Below the pieces are notes generated by a model that had not been told where the DNA came from, ran no database searches, and was given only the letters and a program-made list of their open reading frames with translations. The position numbers were made by a program, and so were the translations under genes. Shown here piece after piece: positions 26,143-35,310 of a stretch of DNA of 64,000 nt. The DNA lies in the NCBI RefSeq assembly GCF_000719865.1, contig NZ_JOID01000030.1, forward strand, positions 3,604 through 67,603. Direction: 5' to 3'. This DNA is from Streptomyces albus subsp. albus (GTDB lineage: Bacteria; Actinomycetota; Actinomycetes; Streptomycetales; Streptomycetaceae). How positions within the stretch are numbered: position 1 is the first letter of the stretch; each line of letters begins with the position of its first letter.

Positions 26143-27978
26143 ATGGATCTCGACAACCTGCGCGAACTGGGCCAGCAACTGCGCGTCGACGCCGTACGGG
26201 CCGCCGACGCCGCCGGATCCGGCCACCCCACGTCCTCGATGTCCGCCGCCGACTTGATGGCCGTCCTGCTGGCCCGTCACCTCCACTACGACTTCGGCCG
26301 GCCGGACCACCCCGGCAACGACCACCTGGTCTTCTCCAAGGGCCACGCCTCACCGCTGCTCTACGCCCTGTTCAAGGCGGCCGGCGCCATCGGCGACGAC
26401 GAACTCCTGACCTTCCGCACCCGGGGCAGCCGGCTGGAGGGCCACCCGACCCCCCGGCTGCCCTGGGTGGACGTGGCCACCGGCTCGCTGGGCCAGGGCC
26501 TGCCGGTCGGCGTCGGCCTGGCGCTGGCCGGGAAACGCCTGGACCGGCTGCCGTACCGCACCTGGGTGCTGTGCGGGGACAGCGAGCTGGCCGAGGGCTC
26601 GATGTGGGAGGCGTTCGAATACGCCGGGCACGAAGGGCTGGACAACCTGACCGCGATCGTCGACGTCAACCGGCTCGGCCAGCGCGGCCCCACCCGCCAC
26701 GAATGGGACCTCGACGCCTACGCCCGGCGCATCCGGGCCTTCGGCTGGCACACCGTCGAGATCGACGGCCACGACCCCGCGGCCGTGGACGCCGCCTACG
26801 CCGAGGCGAAGGCCACCCCGCACCGCCCCACCGCCGTCATCGCCAGGACCGCCAAGGGCCGGGGAGTCGACGCGGTGGAGGACCGCGAGGGCGCCCACGG
26901 CAAACCGCTGCCGGACGCCGCCGAGGCCATCGCCGAACTCGGCGGGCCCCGCGCCCTGCGGGTCGACGTCCAGCCGCCCCCCGAGGTCCGCGAGTCGGAA
27001 CGCCCCCTCGCCGACCTCCAACTGCCGCGCTACGAGCCGGACGAGAAGGCCGCCACCCGCGACGCCTACGGCCACGCCCTGGCAGCGCTCGGCACGGCGC
27101 GCGGTGACGTGGTCGCCCTGGACGGCGAGGTCAGCGATTCCACCCGGGCCAAGTTCTTCGCGCAGGAGCACCCGGACCGGTTCATCGAGTGCTACATCGC
27201 CGAACAGCAGCTCGTCGCGGCGGCCGTCGGTATCCAGGCCCGCGGCTGGGTCCCGTACGTCTCCACCTTCGGCGCCTTCCTCACCCGCGCCCACGACTTC
27301 CTGCGCATGGCCGCGGTCAGCCGGGCCCGGCTGATCGTGGCCGGCTCGCACGCCGGGGTGGCCATCGGTCCGGACGGTCCCTCCCAGATGGGCCTGGAGG
27401 ACCTCGCCATGTTCCGCGCGGTGCACGGCAGCACCGTGCTGTACCCCTGCGACCCCCACCAGACCGGCCGGCTGGTGTCGGCGCTGTGCGACCGGCCCGG
27501 GATCGGCTATCTGCGCACCTCCCGCGACGCCTACCCGCAGCTGTACGGGCCCGAGGAGCCGTTCGCCATCGGCGGCAGCAAGGTGCTCCGCGCCTCCGGC
27601 GAGGACCGGGTGACCCTGGTCGCCGCCGGGGTCACCGTCCACGAGGCGCTGGCCGCCGCCGACTGGCTCGCCGAGGAGGGCATCGCCGCCCGCGTGATCG
27701 ACCTCTACTCGGTCAAGCCGGTCGACGCCGCGACCCTCCACGAGGCGGCCCACGACACCGGGCGGATCGTGACCGTCGAGGACCACCGGCCCGAGGGCGG
27801 GCTCGGCGACGCCGTGCTGGAGGCCTTCGCCGACGGCAGGCCCGTGCCCCGGGTGGCCCGCCTCGCCGTGCGCACCATGCCCGACTCCGCCACCGCCGAG
27901 GAGCAGCTCGCCGCCGCCGGCATCGACCGGGAGGCGATCACCGCGGCCGCGCGGCGGCTGGTGGCCTCGGCGGACTGA
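26143..27978 (+). CDS. Transketolase
   Basis: A 611-residue thiamine-diphosphate enzyme. Features: N-terminal SGHPTSSMSAADL, the TPP region GDSELAEGSMWEAFEYAG (GDxELxEG...N-type motif), GHDPAAVDAAY, the pyrimidine-domain E in FIECYIAEQQLVAAAVGI, and VTVEDHRPEGGLGDAV in the C-terminal domain. At 611 residues it is shorter than the classical 690-residue enzyme and resembles actinobacterial short transketolases. It interconverts pentose-phosphate-pathway sugars or, in variants, makes other ketoses. GAGGAAGG precedes the ATG by 7 nt. A pyrimidine-rich tract follows before the epimerase gene. Confidence 0.9.
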   Translation: MDLDNLRELGQQLRVDAVRAADAAGSGHPTSSMSAADLMAVLLARHLHYDFGRPDHPGNDHLVFSKGHASPLLYALFKAAGAIGDDELLTFRTRGSRLEGHPTPRLPWVDVATGSLGQGLPVGVGLALAGKRLDRLPYRTWVLCGDSELAEGSMWEAFEYAGHEGLDNLTAIVDVNRLGQRGPTRHEWDLDAYARRIRAFGWHTVEIDGHDPAAVDAAYAEAKATPHRPTAVIARTAKGRGVDAVEDREGAHGKPLPDAAEAIAELGGPRALRVDVQPPPEVRESERPLADLQLPRYEPDEKAATRDAYGHALAALGTARGDVVALDGEVSDSTRAKFFAQEHPDRFIECYIAEQQLVAAAVGIQARGWVPYVSTFGAFLTRAHDFLRMAAVSRARLIVAGSHAGVAIGPDGPSQMGLEDLAMFRAVHGSTVLYPCDPHQTGRLVSALCDRPGIGYLRTSRDAYPQLYGPEEPFAIGGSKVLRASGEDRVTLVAAGVTVHEALAAADWLAEEGIAARVIDLYSVKPVDAATLHEAAHDTGRIVTVEDHRPEGGLGDAVLEAFADGRPVPRVARLAVRTMPDSATAEEQLAAAGIDREAITAAARRLVASAD

Positions 27979-27979
27979 T

Positions 27980-28041
27980 CCCCTCCGCTTCCCCGTTTCC
28001 CCGCTTCCCCGTTTCTCCGTTTTCCTGTTCTCCTCCCCACC
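27980..28041. repeat. Polypyrimidine tract of TTTCCCCG/CTTCCCCG units
   Basis: About 60 bases between the transketolase and epimerase genes are almost pure pyrimidine on the plus strand, built from short alternating units (CTTCCCCG, TTTCCCCG, TTTCTCCG). The strand asymmetry stands out from the surroundings. Confidence 0.75.
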
Positions 28042-28070
28042 GCCTTTCGACCTGTTGAGGAGCAGCGCCG

Positions 28071-29246
28071 ATGAGCAGCGTCCCGCACGGCGGCAGCGAC
28101 AGCAACGGCAGCACCAGCGGCACCGGCCCCCGCGGCACCGGCGGGAAGGGGGGTGAGGGCGGCGCCGGCGCCGGTGGCGGACTGCGGGTCGTGGTCGTCG
28201 GGGCCACCGGGAACGCCGGCACGAGCGTGGTGCGCGCCCTGAGCGAGGACCCGGCCGTCGGGTCCGTGCTCGGGCTCGCCCGGCGCCTGCCCGCCTGGTC
28301 GCCCCCGCGCACCCGGTGGGCGGCGGTCGACATCGGCGAGGACGCCGCCCTCGGCGACCTGACCCGGCACTTCCGGGGCGCCGACGCCGTCGTCCACCTG
28401 GCCTGGCTGTTCCAGCCGACGCACACGCCCAAGCTCACATGGCGGACCAACGTCCTCGGCAGCCTCCGGGTGTTCGAGGCGGCGGCCGCGGCGGACGTCC
28501 CGGCGCTCGTGTACGCCTCCTCCGTCGGGGCGTACTCGGCCGGACCCAAGGACCGCCCCGTCGACGAGAGCTGGCCCACGCACGGCTGGCCGGAAGCGGC
28601 CTACTGCCGCGAGAAGTCCTATGTGGAACGGGCTCTCGACGTCCACGAGCGCGAGCACCCGCACATGCGGGTCGTGCGGATGCGGCCCGGGTTCCTCTTC
28701 AAGCCCGAGGCGGCCTCACAGCAGCGCCGGCTCTTCGCCGGACCCCTGCTCTCCCGGCGGATGGCCCGCCCCGAGCTGCTGCCCGTCGTCCCCGACCTGC
28801 CCGGTCTGCGCTTCCAGGCCCTGCACACCGACGACGCGGCCGAGGCCTACCGCCTCGCCGTCACCTCCCCGGCCGCGCACGGCGCCTACAACCTGGCCGC
28901 CGACCCGCCGGTCGACGCGGCGATGCTGGCGGAGCTCTTCGGCGCCCGCGTCGTCCGGATGCCGGCCTGGCCCGTGCGGTCCGGGCTGGCCGCGGCCTGG
29001 CGGCTCCATCTCCTGCCGGCCTCCCCGCAGCTCTTCGACGCGGTGCTGCGGCTGCCGCTCATGGACACCCGGCGCGCCGTGGAGGAGCTGGGCTGGCGGC
29101 CCCGGTACACCGCCCGGGAGGCGCTCATGGCCTTCGTGGACGGGCTGCGGGAGGGACGGGGCATGGCCACGGCGCCGCTCGCGTCGAGCCTGCCCGGCGG
29201 CGGGCGGGCCGCCGAGGTGGCGACGGGGGTCGGCGAACGGCCCTGA
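28071..29246 (+). CDS. NAD-dependent epimerase/dehydratase (extended SDR)
   Basis: A 391-residue extended SDR. The first 40 residues are a Gly/Ser-rich disordered extension; the Rossmann motif VVVGATGNAGTSVVRAL starts near residue 43. The active-site set is Ser in LVYASSVGAY and the YxxxK motif as YCREK. RTNVLGSLRVFEAA and GFLFKP resemble sugar-nucleotide epimerases. The substrate cannot be assigned. ATG 28071 has GAGGAGC 9 nt upstream. It follows transketolase on the same strand, 92 nt apart, and could be co-transcribed. Confidence 0.85.
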   Translation: MSSVPHGGSDSNGSTSGTGPRGTGGKGGEGGAGAGGGLRVVVVGATGNAGTSVVRALSEDPAVGSVLGLARRLPAWSPPRTRWAAVDIGEDAALGDLTRHFRGADAVVHLAWLFQPTHTPKLTWRTNVLGSLRVFEAAAAADVPALVYASSVGAYSAGPKDRPVDESWPTHGWPEAAYCREKSYVERALDVHEREHPHMRVVRMRPGFLFKPEAASQQRRLFAGPLLSRRMARPELLPVVPDLPGLRFQALHTDDAAEAYRLAVTSPAAHGAYNLAADPPVDAAMLAELFGARVVRMPAWPVRSGLAAAWRLHLLPASPQLFDAVLRLPLMDTRRAVEELGWRPRYTAREALMAFVDGLREGRGMATAPLASSLPGGGRAAEVATGVGERP

Positions 29247-29266
29247 TCCGTTGCGAGGATCCGTCG

Positions 29267-29298
29267 CGAGCGGGGCAGGCGCAGGCCCGCCCCGCTCG
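29267..29298. terminator. Bidirectional terminator between epimerase and DUF6480 genes
   Basis: A 10-bp perfect inverted repeat (CGAGCGGGGC at 29267-29276, complement at 29289-29298) lies between the convergent genes. Just upstream, near 29245-29270, two 13-base near-copies of GATCCGTTGCGAG are in tandem. Confidence 0.7.
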
Positions 29299-29306
29299 GG
29301 ACCAGC

Positions 29307-29549
29307 TCACGACCAAAGAGCCGCCGCGCGCACCACCATGAAGACGGCGAAGAGCAGCACGACCACCGCGATGAGGATGATCGGGCCCTTGCCCCAGCCC
29401 TTCGCGGGATTGTGCGGCAGATCCGCCGGCCCGCTCTCCGAGAGACTGCCCTCCAGGGGCGGCGTCTCCCCGGGCGGCACCCCGCCGCCGCGTTCGAGAC
29501 CGGTGCTGGTCCGGGGGTCGGGGTCCTGGTTCCGGTTGCTGTGGTTCAT
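29307..29549 (-). CDS. DUF6480 family small membrane protein
   Basis: An 80-residue protein matching the Streptomyces DUF6480 pattern: a polar Pro-rich N-terminus ([20 protein letters not shown]), a short [10 protein letters not shown] linker and one C-terminal membrane helix ([17 protein letters not shown]). Function unknown. The ATG at 29549 fits the family start; in-frame sequence upstream is Arg/Pro-rich and unlike the family. Convergent with the epimerase gene and separated from it by a terminator. Confidence 0.8.
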   Translation of the reverse strand: MNHSNRNQDPDPRTSTGLERGGGVPPGETPPLEGSLSESGPADLPHNPAKGWGKGPIILIAVVVLLFAVFMVVRAAALWS

Positions 29550-29770
29550 GGGCACCGAGTGCGCAGGGATCGCCGTCTCACACCTGCCGCTCCCGTTCCG
29601 CCGGCGGCCCCGGCCGGTTCCGCCCGCGGCCGTGTCCGGTGACGGAACCGGGGTACCCGCCAGAGGCCGGGCCAAGGCAGGACCGGGCACGCAGGCAGCG
29701 TCCCCGGCATGCCACCGCCGGGCGGACGGGCCCCGCGGCCGGCGGCCGCGACGGAGGGAGGACAGCAGGG

Positions 29771-30679
29771 ATGAGGCGAACCACCGCTGGAGACGAGGCG
29801 GAGGGCACCGCGGCCGGCCCCCGGGTGGGGGTGGTCGTCGCCACCCGGAACCGGGCCGATCAGCTCGCCGTGACCCTGCGGCACCTGCTCGACCTGCCGG
29901 AGCGCCCGGAGATCGTCGTCGTGGACAACGCCTCGGCCGACCACACCCGGGCCATGGTCGCCGAGCGCTTCCCGGAGGTCCGGATGCTGCCCCTGGCGGT
30001 CAACCGCGGCGCGCTCGCCCGCAACGACGGGGTGCGTGCGCTGGACACCCCGTACGTGGCGTTCAGCGACGACGACTCCTGGTGGCGGCCGGGCTCCCTC
30101 GCGCACGCCGCCCGCATCCTGGACGAGCATCCCCGGCTGGGCCTGATCGCCGGCAGCATCCTCGTTGGACCGGACGACGAACCGGACCCGCTCAACGACG
30201 TCCTCGCCGCCTCCCCGCTGGGCCGCGTCCACGACCTGCCCGGCCCGCAGGTGCTCGGCTACCTCGGCTGCGCCGCCGTCGCCCGGCGCGAGGCGTACCT
30301 CGACGCCGGCGGCTACCACCCGGTGCTGTTCTTCGGCGGCGAGGAAACCCTGCTCGCCTACGACCTGGCGGCCCGCGGCTGGGGCGTGGCGTACTGCCCC
30401 GAGGTGGTGGCCCACCACCACCCCGCCTCCGGCCCGCGCGCCGGCCGCCGCGCCCGGGTGCTGCGCAACGAACTGCTGACCGCGTGGCTGCGCCGCCCGC
30501 TGACGACCGCCCTGCGGCGCACGGCCCGGCTCGCCGCCGCGGCCCGCTCCGACATCACCGCACGGGAGGCGCTGAGCGGCGCCCTCGCCCGGCTCCCCGC
30601 CTCCCTCCGTTTCCGCGATCCGCTGCCGCCGTACCTGGAGCGCGCCGTCCGGCGGCTGGAGGGACAGCGAGCCTCGTGA
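29771..30679 (+). CDS. Family 2 glycosyltransferase
   Basis: A 302-residue GT2 (GT-A fold) glycosyltransferase. Nucleotide-sugar site: [12 protein letters not shown] and [11 protein letters not shown]; the metal-binding DxD is in [11 protein letters not shown]; the acceptor/catalytic region is [19 protein letters not shown] with the ED-type acid (GGEE). No membrane segments, so a soluble enzyme. Start ATG 29771 has GGAGGACAGC upstream; in-frame extension to 29639 is low-complexity. The next gene is a paralogue and overlaps by 4 nt (GTGA). The acceptor is unknown. Confidence 0.88.
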   Translation: MRRTTAGDEAEGTAAGPRVGVVVATRNRADQLAVTLRHLLDLPERPEIVVVDNASADHTRAMVAERFPEVRMLPLAVNRGALARNDGVRALDTPYVAFSDDDSWWRPGSLAHAARILDEHPRLGLIAGSILVGPDDEPDPLNDVLAASPLGRVHDLPGPQVLGYLGCAAVARREAYLDAGGYHPVLFFGGEETLLAYDLAARGWGVAYCPEVVAHHHPASGPRAGRRARVLRNELLTAWLRRPLTTALRRTARLAAAARSDITAREALSGALARLPASLRFRDPLPPYLERAVRRLEGQRAS

Positions 30680-31881
30680 CCCGAGACCGGAACGCACCGA
30701 ACCCCCCGGCCCCGCCGGACACCCCGGCCGCGCCGGACGCCCCGCGCCCGCGGAGCCTCCCGGACCCGCGGCCCTCCCCGGCCCCGTACGACCCGGCGCC
30801 ACAGGCCGGCCGGGCCGCGAGCCCCGGGCCGTCGCGGCGGAACGGCATCCCCGGCCCCCCGGCGGACGCGGCCCCCGCCGCCGGAGTCCCGGGCACGGCG
30901 AGCCGGGGCACCGCGACCCCGGGCGCCGCGCCCCCCGGCACCGCCGCCCCGGATCCCGCCCACCCCGGCCGCCGTCCGGGGAGCGGAGCCGACGGGCGCA
31001 CCACCGTCGTCGTCATCACCCGGAACCGGCGGGACGAACTGCTCCACACCCTCGGCCGGCTGGCCGCGCTCCCCGAGGAGCCGCCGGTCGTCGTCGTGGA
31101 CAACGGCTCCACCGACGGCACCGCCGAGGCCGTCACCCGGCTGCACCCCTGGGCCCGGCTGCTGCGCCCCGGGCGCAATCTGGGCGCGGTCGGCCGCAAT
31201 CTGGCGGTGCGCGAGGTCCGCACCCCCTACGTGGCCTTCTGCGACGACGACTCCTGGTGGGCCCCCGGCTCCCTCGCGGCCTCGGCCGACCTGCTCGACG
31301 CCCACCCCGGGGTGGCCGGGGTCACCGCGCGGATCGTCGTCGAACCCGCCGGCACCGAGGACCCGATCGTCGCCGAGCTGCGCGACTCGCCCCTCCGCGG
31401 ACCGGACTGGCTGCCCGGCCCCGCCCTCGGCTCCTTCCTCGCCGCCGCCACCACCCTCCGCACCGACGCCTTCCGCGCGGCAGGCGGCTTCTCGCCCCGG
31501 CTGTGGCTCGGCGGCGAGGAGGAACTGCTCGCCACCGACCTGGCCACCCGCGGCTGGTGGCTCGTCTACGCCGAGCGGGCCACCGTCCACCACGCGCCGT
31601 CCACGGCGCGGGACGCGACCGGCCGCCGGGTGGACGGCCTCCGCAACACCCTCTGGTTCTCCTGGCTCCGGCGGCCCTGGCCGGCCGCCGCGCGCCGCAC
31701 CCTCCGGCTCGCCCGCACGGTCCCGCGCGACCGGCCCTCCCTGCGCGCGTTCGGGCTGGCGGCCGCCGGGCTGCCGTGGGTCCTGCGCGAACGGCGGGTG
31801 GTACCGGAGGCCGTGGAGAGCCGGCTGCGCCTGCTGGAGGAGGAGCAGCGGAGCTCCACGGCCCGCCGCTACGTGGGCTGA
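30676..31881 (+). CDS. Family 2 glycosyltransferase with long disordered N-terminus
   Basis: A 401-residue GT2 paralogue of the upstream gene. The catalytic domain starts near residue 110 (VVVITRNRRDELL, VVVDNGSTDGTAEA, YVAFCDDDSWWAPGSLAASA, GGEEELLATDLATRGWWLVY). The first 105 residues are Pro/Ala/Gly-rich with no predicted fold. GTG start overlaps the preceding stop by 4 nt; the low-complexity region has native codon bias, so it is probably translated. The two enzymes may act successively on one glycan or glycolipid. Confidence 0.85.
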   Translation: MTRDRNAPNPPAPPDTPAAPDAPRPRSLPDPRPSPAPYDPAPQAGRAASPGPSRRNGIPGPPADAAPAAGVPGTASRGTATPGAAPPGTAAPDPAHPGRRPGSGADGRTTVVVITRNRRDELLHTLGRLAALPEEPPVVVVDNGSTDGTAEAVTRLHPWARLLRPGRNLGAVGRNLAVREVRTPYVAFCDDDSWWAPGSLAASADLLDAHPGVAGVTARIVVEPAGTEDPIVAELRDSPLRGPDWLPGPALGSFLAAATTLRTDAFRAAGGFSPRLWLGGEEELLATDLATRGWWLVYAERATVHHAPSTARDATGRRVDGLRNTLWFSWLRRPWPAAARRTLRLARTVPRDRPSLRAFGLAAAGLPWVLRERRVVPEAVESRLRLLEEEQRSSTARRYVG

Positions 31882-32036
31882 CGCCGGCCCCGCCGCCCGG
31901 TGCCCGCCCGTCGGCCGGACCGGTCGCCCCCGGCGGGTTACGGAAGGCCCCGCGGCGGTCACCCGGACAGCAGCGAGCGGCTCCGCCCCCTGCGAGGCCG
32001 CGGACCACCAGGAATCGTCACAAGGCGGTGCACACC

Positions 32037-32483
32037 ATGCGGTACGAAGAACTCACCGGAAAGGTGCAGGCCAGGGCCCAGCTGCCGGACCGGCAGTCGG
32101 CCGAGCGCGTCCTCGGCGCCACGCTGGAGACCCTCGCCGAACGGGTGCCGGACGGGCTGGCCGACCATCTCGCGGCGCAGCTCCCCGACGGGGCCGCGGA
32201 GGCCGTGCGCCGGATCACCGCGGCGCACGAGGCCGCGCCCCGGCAGCGGGAGTACAGCCGCGACCACGGCGAGCGCTTCGACATCACCTCGTTCGCGGGA
32301 CGGATCGCCTGGCGCAGCGGCCACTCCGAGGACGAGGCGCTGCGGGAGGCGGCGGCCGTCCTGGAAGTGCTGGACGCGGCCGTCAGCCCCGAGCTGATGC
32401 ACAAGCTCACGTCGGTCCTCCCGCGCGACATCGGCGAACTGCTGCCCGAGACGCGGGCCGGGGAGAGCGGGCCCCGGGCCTGA
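32037..32483 (+). CDS. DUF2267 family protein
   Basis: A 148-residue DUF2267 protein. The duplicated helical domain is visible: a first half (LPDRQSAERVLGATLETLAERVPDGLADHLAAQLPDG) and a second half (FDITSFAGRIAWRSGHSEDEALREAAAVLEVLDAAV then MHKLTSVLPRDIGELL). Such proteins are small, cytosolic and common near stress genes; activity is unknown. It is followed at 60 nt by the DUF6343 gene and may be co-expressed with it and the NDH-2-like oxidoreductase. Confidence 0.85.
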   Translation: MRYEELTGKVQARAQLPDRQSAERVLGATLETLAERVPDGLADHLAAQLPDGAAEAVRRITAAHEAAPRQREYSRDHGERFDITSFAGRIAWRSGHSEDEALREAAAVLEVLDAAVSPELMHKLTSVLPRDIGELLPETRAGESGPRA

Positions 32484-32543
32484 CACGCCCCCCGGCCCGG
32501 CCCGTCGCCGGACCCCCGGGGCACCGGACGCGAAGGAGGAACC

Positions 32544-32909
32544 ATGCACCAGGAGCACCGCGGCCGCGGCCGCACCCAGGAGAAGCCGGAGGACGGGGGA
32601 CCGGTGCCCCGGTCCCGCTCCGGTGTCGTCGGCCGGCGCTGGGAGCGCACCGGCGACGAACCCGTCACGGCGCGCAGCGCACTCGGCCTGCGGCTGCTGC
32701 TGGCCGCCGTCTTCACCCCCCTCTTCGTCGCCGGCGCGGTCCTGTTCTCCCTCTGGTCGGCCTCGGCCGGGCCGGACGACGCCCCCAGCGCCGGATCGCT
32801 GGCCGTGGTCGCCGCCATCTGCGCCGTGCTGGCCGTTCTGGCGGCGCTCGACCTGGCGGTCGTACTGCGCCGGCGGGGGCGCGAACGGGACGGCCGGCCC
32901 CGGAGCTGA
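32544..32909 (+). CDS. DUF6343-like small membrane protein
   Basis: A 121-residue protein with a polar N-terminus, the TARSALGLRLLLAAVF segment typical of DUF6343 (E-P-x-T-A-R-S-A-L), and two membrane helices (about residues 48-70 and 84-108), ending in a basic tail (RRRGRERDGRPRS). GAAGGAGGA precedes the ATG. Function unknown. Confidence 0.7.
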   Translation: MHQEHRGRGRTQEKPEDGGPVPRSRSGVVGRRWERTGDEPVTARSALGLRLLLAAVFTPLFVAGAVLFSLWSASAGPDDAPSAGSLAVVAAICAVLAVLAALDLAVVLRRRGRERDGRPRS

Positions 32910-33068
32910 GCGCCGCCCGGCCGGCCTCGGCGCCCCGGCGCCGGAGGCCGGTGACCGGAAGACCCGCCGCGGCCCGCCGGCCGGGGATTCGCCCCGCGCG
33001 TCGGGGGCACCCGCAGGCAACAGGCAGGACGAACGTGACGCCGAGCAGGAAGCGAACTGGACGCCACC

Positions 33069-34379
33069 ATGAGCCGACCGCGCATCGTGATCGTCGGAGC
33101 CGGCTTCGCCGGTTACCAGACCGCCCGTACGCTCTGCCGCCTCGCGAAGGGCGCGGCGGAGATCGTACTGGTCAACCCGCACGACTACTTCCTCTACGTA
33201 CCGCTGCTCCCGGAAGTGGCGACCGGCATCCTCGAACCGCGCCGCATCTCGGTGTCCATCCCCGGCACATTGCCGGACGTACGGCTCATGCTGGGCGAGG
33301 CCGACCACATCGACCTCGACGGGCGCCGGGTCGGCCTGGTGGACCCGGAGGGCAACCGCCGCGAGATCTCCTACGACCGGCTCGTGCTCTCCGCGGGCAG
33401 CGTCAACAAGCTGCTGCCGATCCCCGGGGTCACCGAGCACGCGCACGGCTTCCGCGGCATGCCCGAGGCGCTCTACCTGCGGGACCACATGACCCGCCAG
33501 ATCGAGCTGGCCGACGTCGCCGACGATCCCGCCGAGCGGGACGCCCGCTGCACCTTCGTGGTGGTCGGAGCCGGCTACACCGGCACCGAGGTCGCCGCCC
33601 ACGGCAAGCTGTTCACCGACGAACTGGCCAGGCACCAGCCCTCGCTGCGCGACCGTGAACCGCCCCGCTGGATGCTGCTGGACATCGCCCCGCGCGTGCT
33701 GCCGGGACTGCCCGAGCACATGGCCGAGACCGCCGAACGGGTGCTGACCGGGCGGGGCGTCGAGGTCTCCATGGGCGTCTCGGTCGCCGAGGCCACCAAG
33801 GAGGGCGTGCGCCTCACCGACGACCGCTTCGTCCCGACCCACTCGCTGATCTGGTGCGTGGGGGTCCGGCCCGACCCTCTGGTCGGCGATCTCGGCCTGC
33901 CGACCGAGAAGGGGCGGCTCTGCGTCGACGAGTACCTGAACGTCCCCGGCCACCCCGAGGTCTTCGCCTGCGGCGACGCCGCGGCCGTCCCGGACCTCAA
34001 CCGGCCCGGCGAGATCACCCCGATGACCGCCCAGCACGCCTGGCGGCAGGGGAGGACCGCCGCCCACAACATCGCCGCCTCCTACGGCAAGGGCGAGCGC
34101 AGCCCGTACCGCCACCGCGACCTGGGCTTCGTGGTGGACCTGGGCGGCTTCCAGGCCGCGGCCAACCCGCTGCGGGTGCCGCTGTCCGGGCCCGTCGCCA
34201 AGGCCGTCACCCGGGGCTACCACCTGGCCGCGATGCCGGGCAACCGGGTCCGCACCGGAGCCGACTGGCTGCTGGACGCGGCCCTGTCGCGGCAGGCCGT
34301 GCAGATGGGCCTGGTCCGCTCCGACGCGGTACCGCTGGAGAACGCCTCGCCCGAACTGCCGGTACGGACCTACGCCTGA
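33069..34379 (+). CDS. Type II NADH dehydrogenase-like FAD oxidoreductase
   Basis: A 436-residue flavoprotein of the NDH-2 family. FAD-binding Rossmann motif IVIVGAGFAGYQTAR at residues 6-20; second NAD(P)H Rossmann motif FVVVGAGYTGTEVAAHG; the C-terminal FAD contact FACGDAAAVPD; and TAQHAWRQGRTAAHNI. It would oxidise NADH and reduce quinone without pumping protons. The C-terminal amphipathic anchor expected for membrane association is weak (YHLAAMPGNRVRTGADWLLDAAL). Start ATG 33069. Probably expressed with the upstream small proteins. Confidence 0.88.
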   Translation: MSRPRIVIVGAGFAGYQTARTLCRLAKGAAEIVLVNPHDYFLYVPLLPEVATGILEPRRISVSIPGTLPDVRLMLGEADHIDLDGRRVGLVDPEGNRREISYDRLVLSAGSVNKLLPIPGVTEHAHGFRGMPEALYLRDHMTRQIELADVADDPAERDARCTFVVVGAGYTGTEVAAHGKLFTDELARHQPSLRDREPPRWMLLDIAPRVLPGLPEHMAETAERVLTGRGVEVSMGVSVAEATKEGVRLTDDRFVPTHSLIWCVGVRPDPLVGDLGLPTEKGRLCVDEYLNVPGHPEVFACGDAAAVPDLNRPGEITPMTAQHAWRQGRTAAHNIAASYGKGERSPYRHRDLGFVVDLGGFQAAANPLRVPLSGPVAKAVTRGYHLAAMPGNRVRTGADWLLDAALSRQAVQMGLVRSDAVPLENASPELPVRTYA

Positions 34380-34463
34380 CCGGACCGGCAACGGGCCCAG
34401 CCCCGGGCGCCCCGGGCGGCCGCCGCGAACGGAGAACGCGGTCGCCGGCCGGGGCGCCGGCGC

Positions 34464-34967
34464 GTGATGATGGAGACCATGCACATCAGAGAAGCCACCC
34501 CGGACGACTGGCCCGCCATCTGGCCCTTCCTGCACGAGATCGTCGCCGCGGGGGAGACCTACACCTATCCCCGGGACCTGGACGAGGCGACGGCCCGCGA
34601 GATGTGGATGCTCACGCCGCCGGGCCGCACCGTCGTCGCCGTGGACGAGGACGGCACCGTCCTCGGGACCGCCAAGATGAACCCCAACCACATGGGCGGT
34701 GCCTCGCACATCGCCGGTGCGAGCTTCATGGTCGACCCGGCGATGGCCGGGCGGGGCACCGGCCGCGCGCTCGGCGAGCACGTGATCGCGTGGGCGCGCG
34801 CCGAGGGCTACCGGGCGATGCAGTTCAACGCCGTGGTGGAGAGCAACACCCGCGCCGTCGCGCTCTGGCGGTCCCTCGGCTTCGAGATCCTGGGCACCCT
34901 GCCGGAGGGCTTCCACCACCCCGTGAAGGGCTATGTGGGGCTGCACATCATGCACCGCCGCCTCTGA
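34464..34967 (+). CDS. GNAT-family N-acetyltransferase
   Basis: A GNAT acetyltransferase of up to 167 residues. The acetyl-CoA loop is VDPAMAGRGTGRALGEHVI (Q/R-x-x-G-x-G/A pattern), followed by MQFNAVVESNTRAVALWRSLGFEILGTLPEGF, close to the phosphinothricin/L-amino-acid acetyltransferase branch. Five possible starts crowd at 34464-34479 (GTG, ATG, ATG and ATG before HIREATPDDW); the family begins at HIREA, so the ATG at 34479 is also plausible. Substrate unknown. Confidence 0.85.
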   Translation: MMMETMHIREATPDDWPAIWPFLHEIVAAGETYTYPRDLDEATAREMWMLTPPGRTVVAVDEDGTVLGTAKMNPNHMGGASHIAGASFMVDPAMAGRGTGRALGEHVIAWARAEGYRAMQFNAVVESNTRAVALWRSLGFEILGTLPEGFHHPVKGYVGLHIMHRRL

Positions 34968-35139
34968 GCGCCCGGCCCGGGACCGGACGGGCCCCGGTGG
35001 GCCCTCCGGAACACCGCTGCCGGCGAACGGGCGTAGCCCGCCGGGCAGTTCACCGGGCCGGCGGACCACGGCCCGACCGGCGGTTCATCACGCTCCGTAA
35101 GCATGCGGTGATGCGGAGCGCAGGTTCTCCAAGCGCTCC

Positions 35140-35186
35140 TTGAGCGTTTCCTTATGGGTCCTTTAAGAATCGCTCCTCTGAGCGAT
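35140..35186 (+). promoter_or_regulatory. Candidate promoter with paired palindromic operators
   Basis: TTGAGC at 35140-35145 and TAAGAAT at 35164-35170 form a plausible promoter for the CAP-domain gene. CGCTC-CTT-GAGCG (35134-35146) overlaps the -35 and ATCGCTC-CTCT-GAGCGAT (35169-35186) covers the start point. A third arm pair, CGCTCCG/CGGAGCG, lies at 35091-35120. Confidence 0.5.
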
Positions 35187-35310
35187 CGGGCCCGGCCGGG
35201 GCCCTAGGGTCGGGAACGCGTCGGCGAGGTCACCGCCGGCGGTCCCAGTCCGTACGGCCCGCGCGACGCGAGCGCGGGCCGTCCGGACCACCTGTCCGGA
35301 GGTTCCCCCC

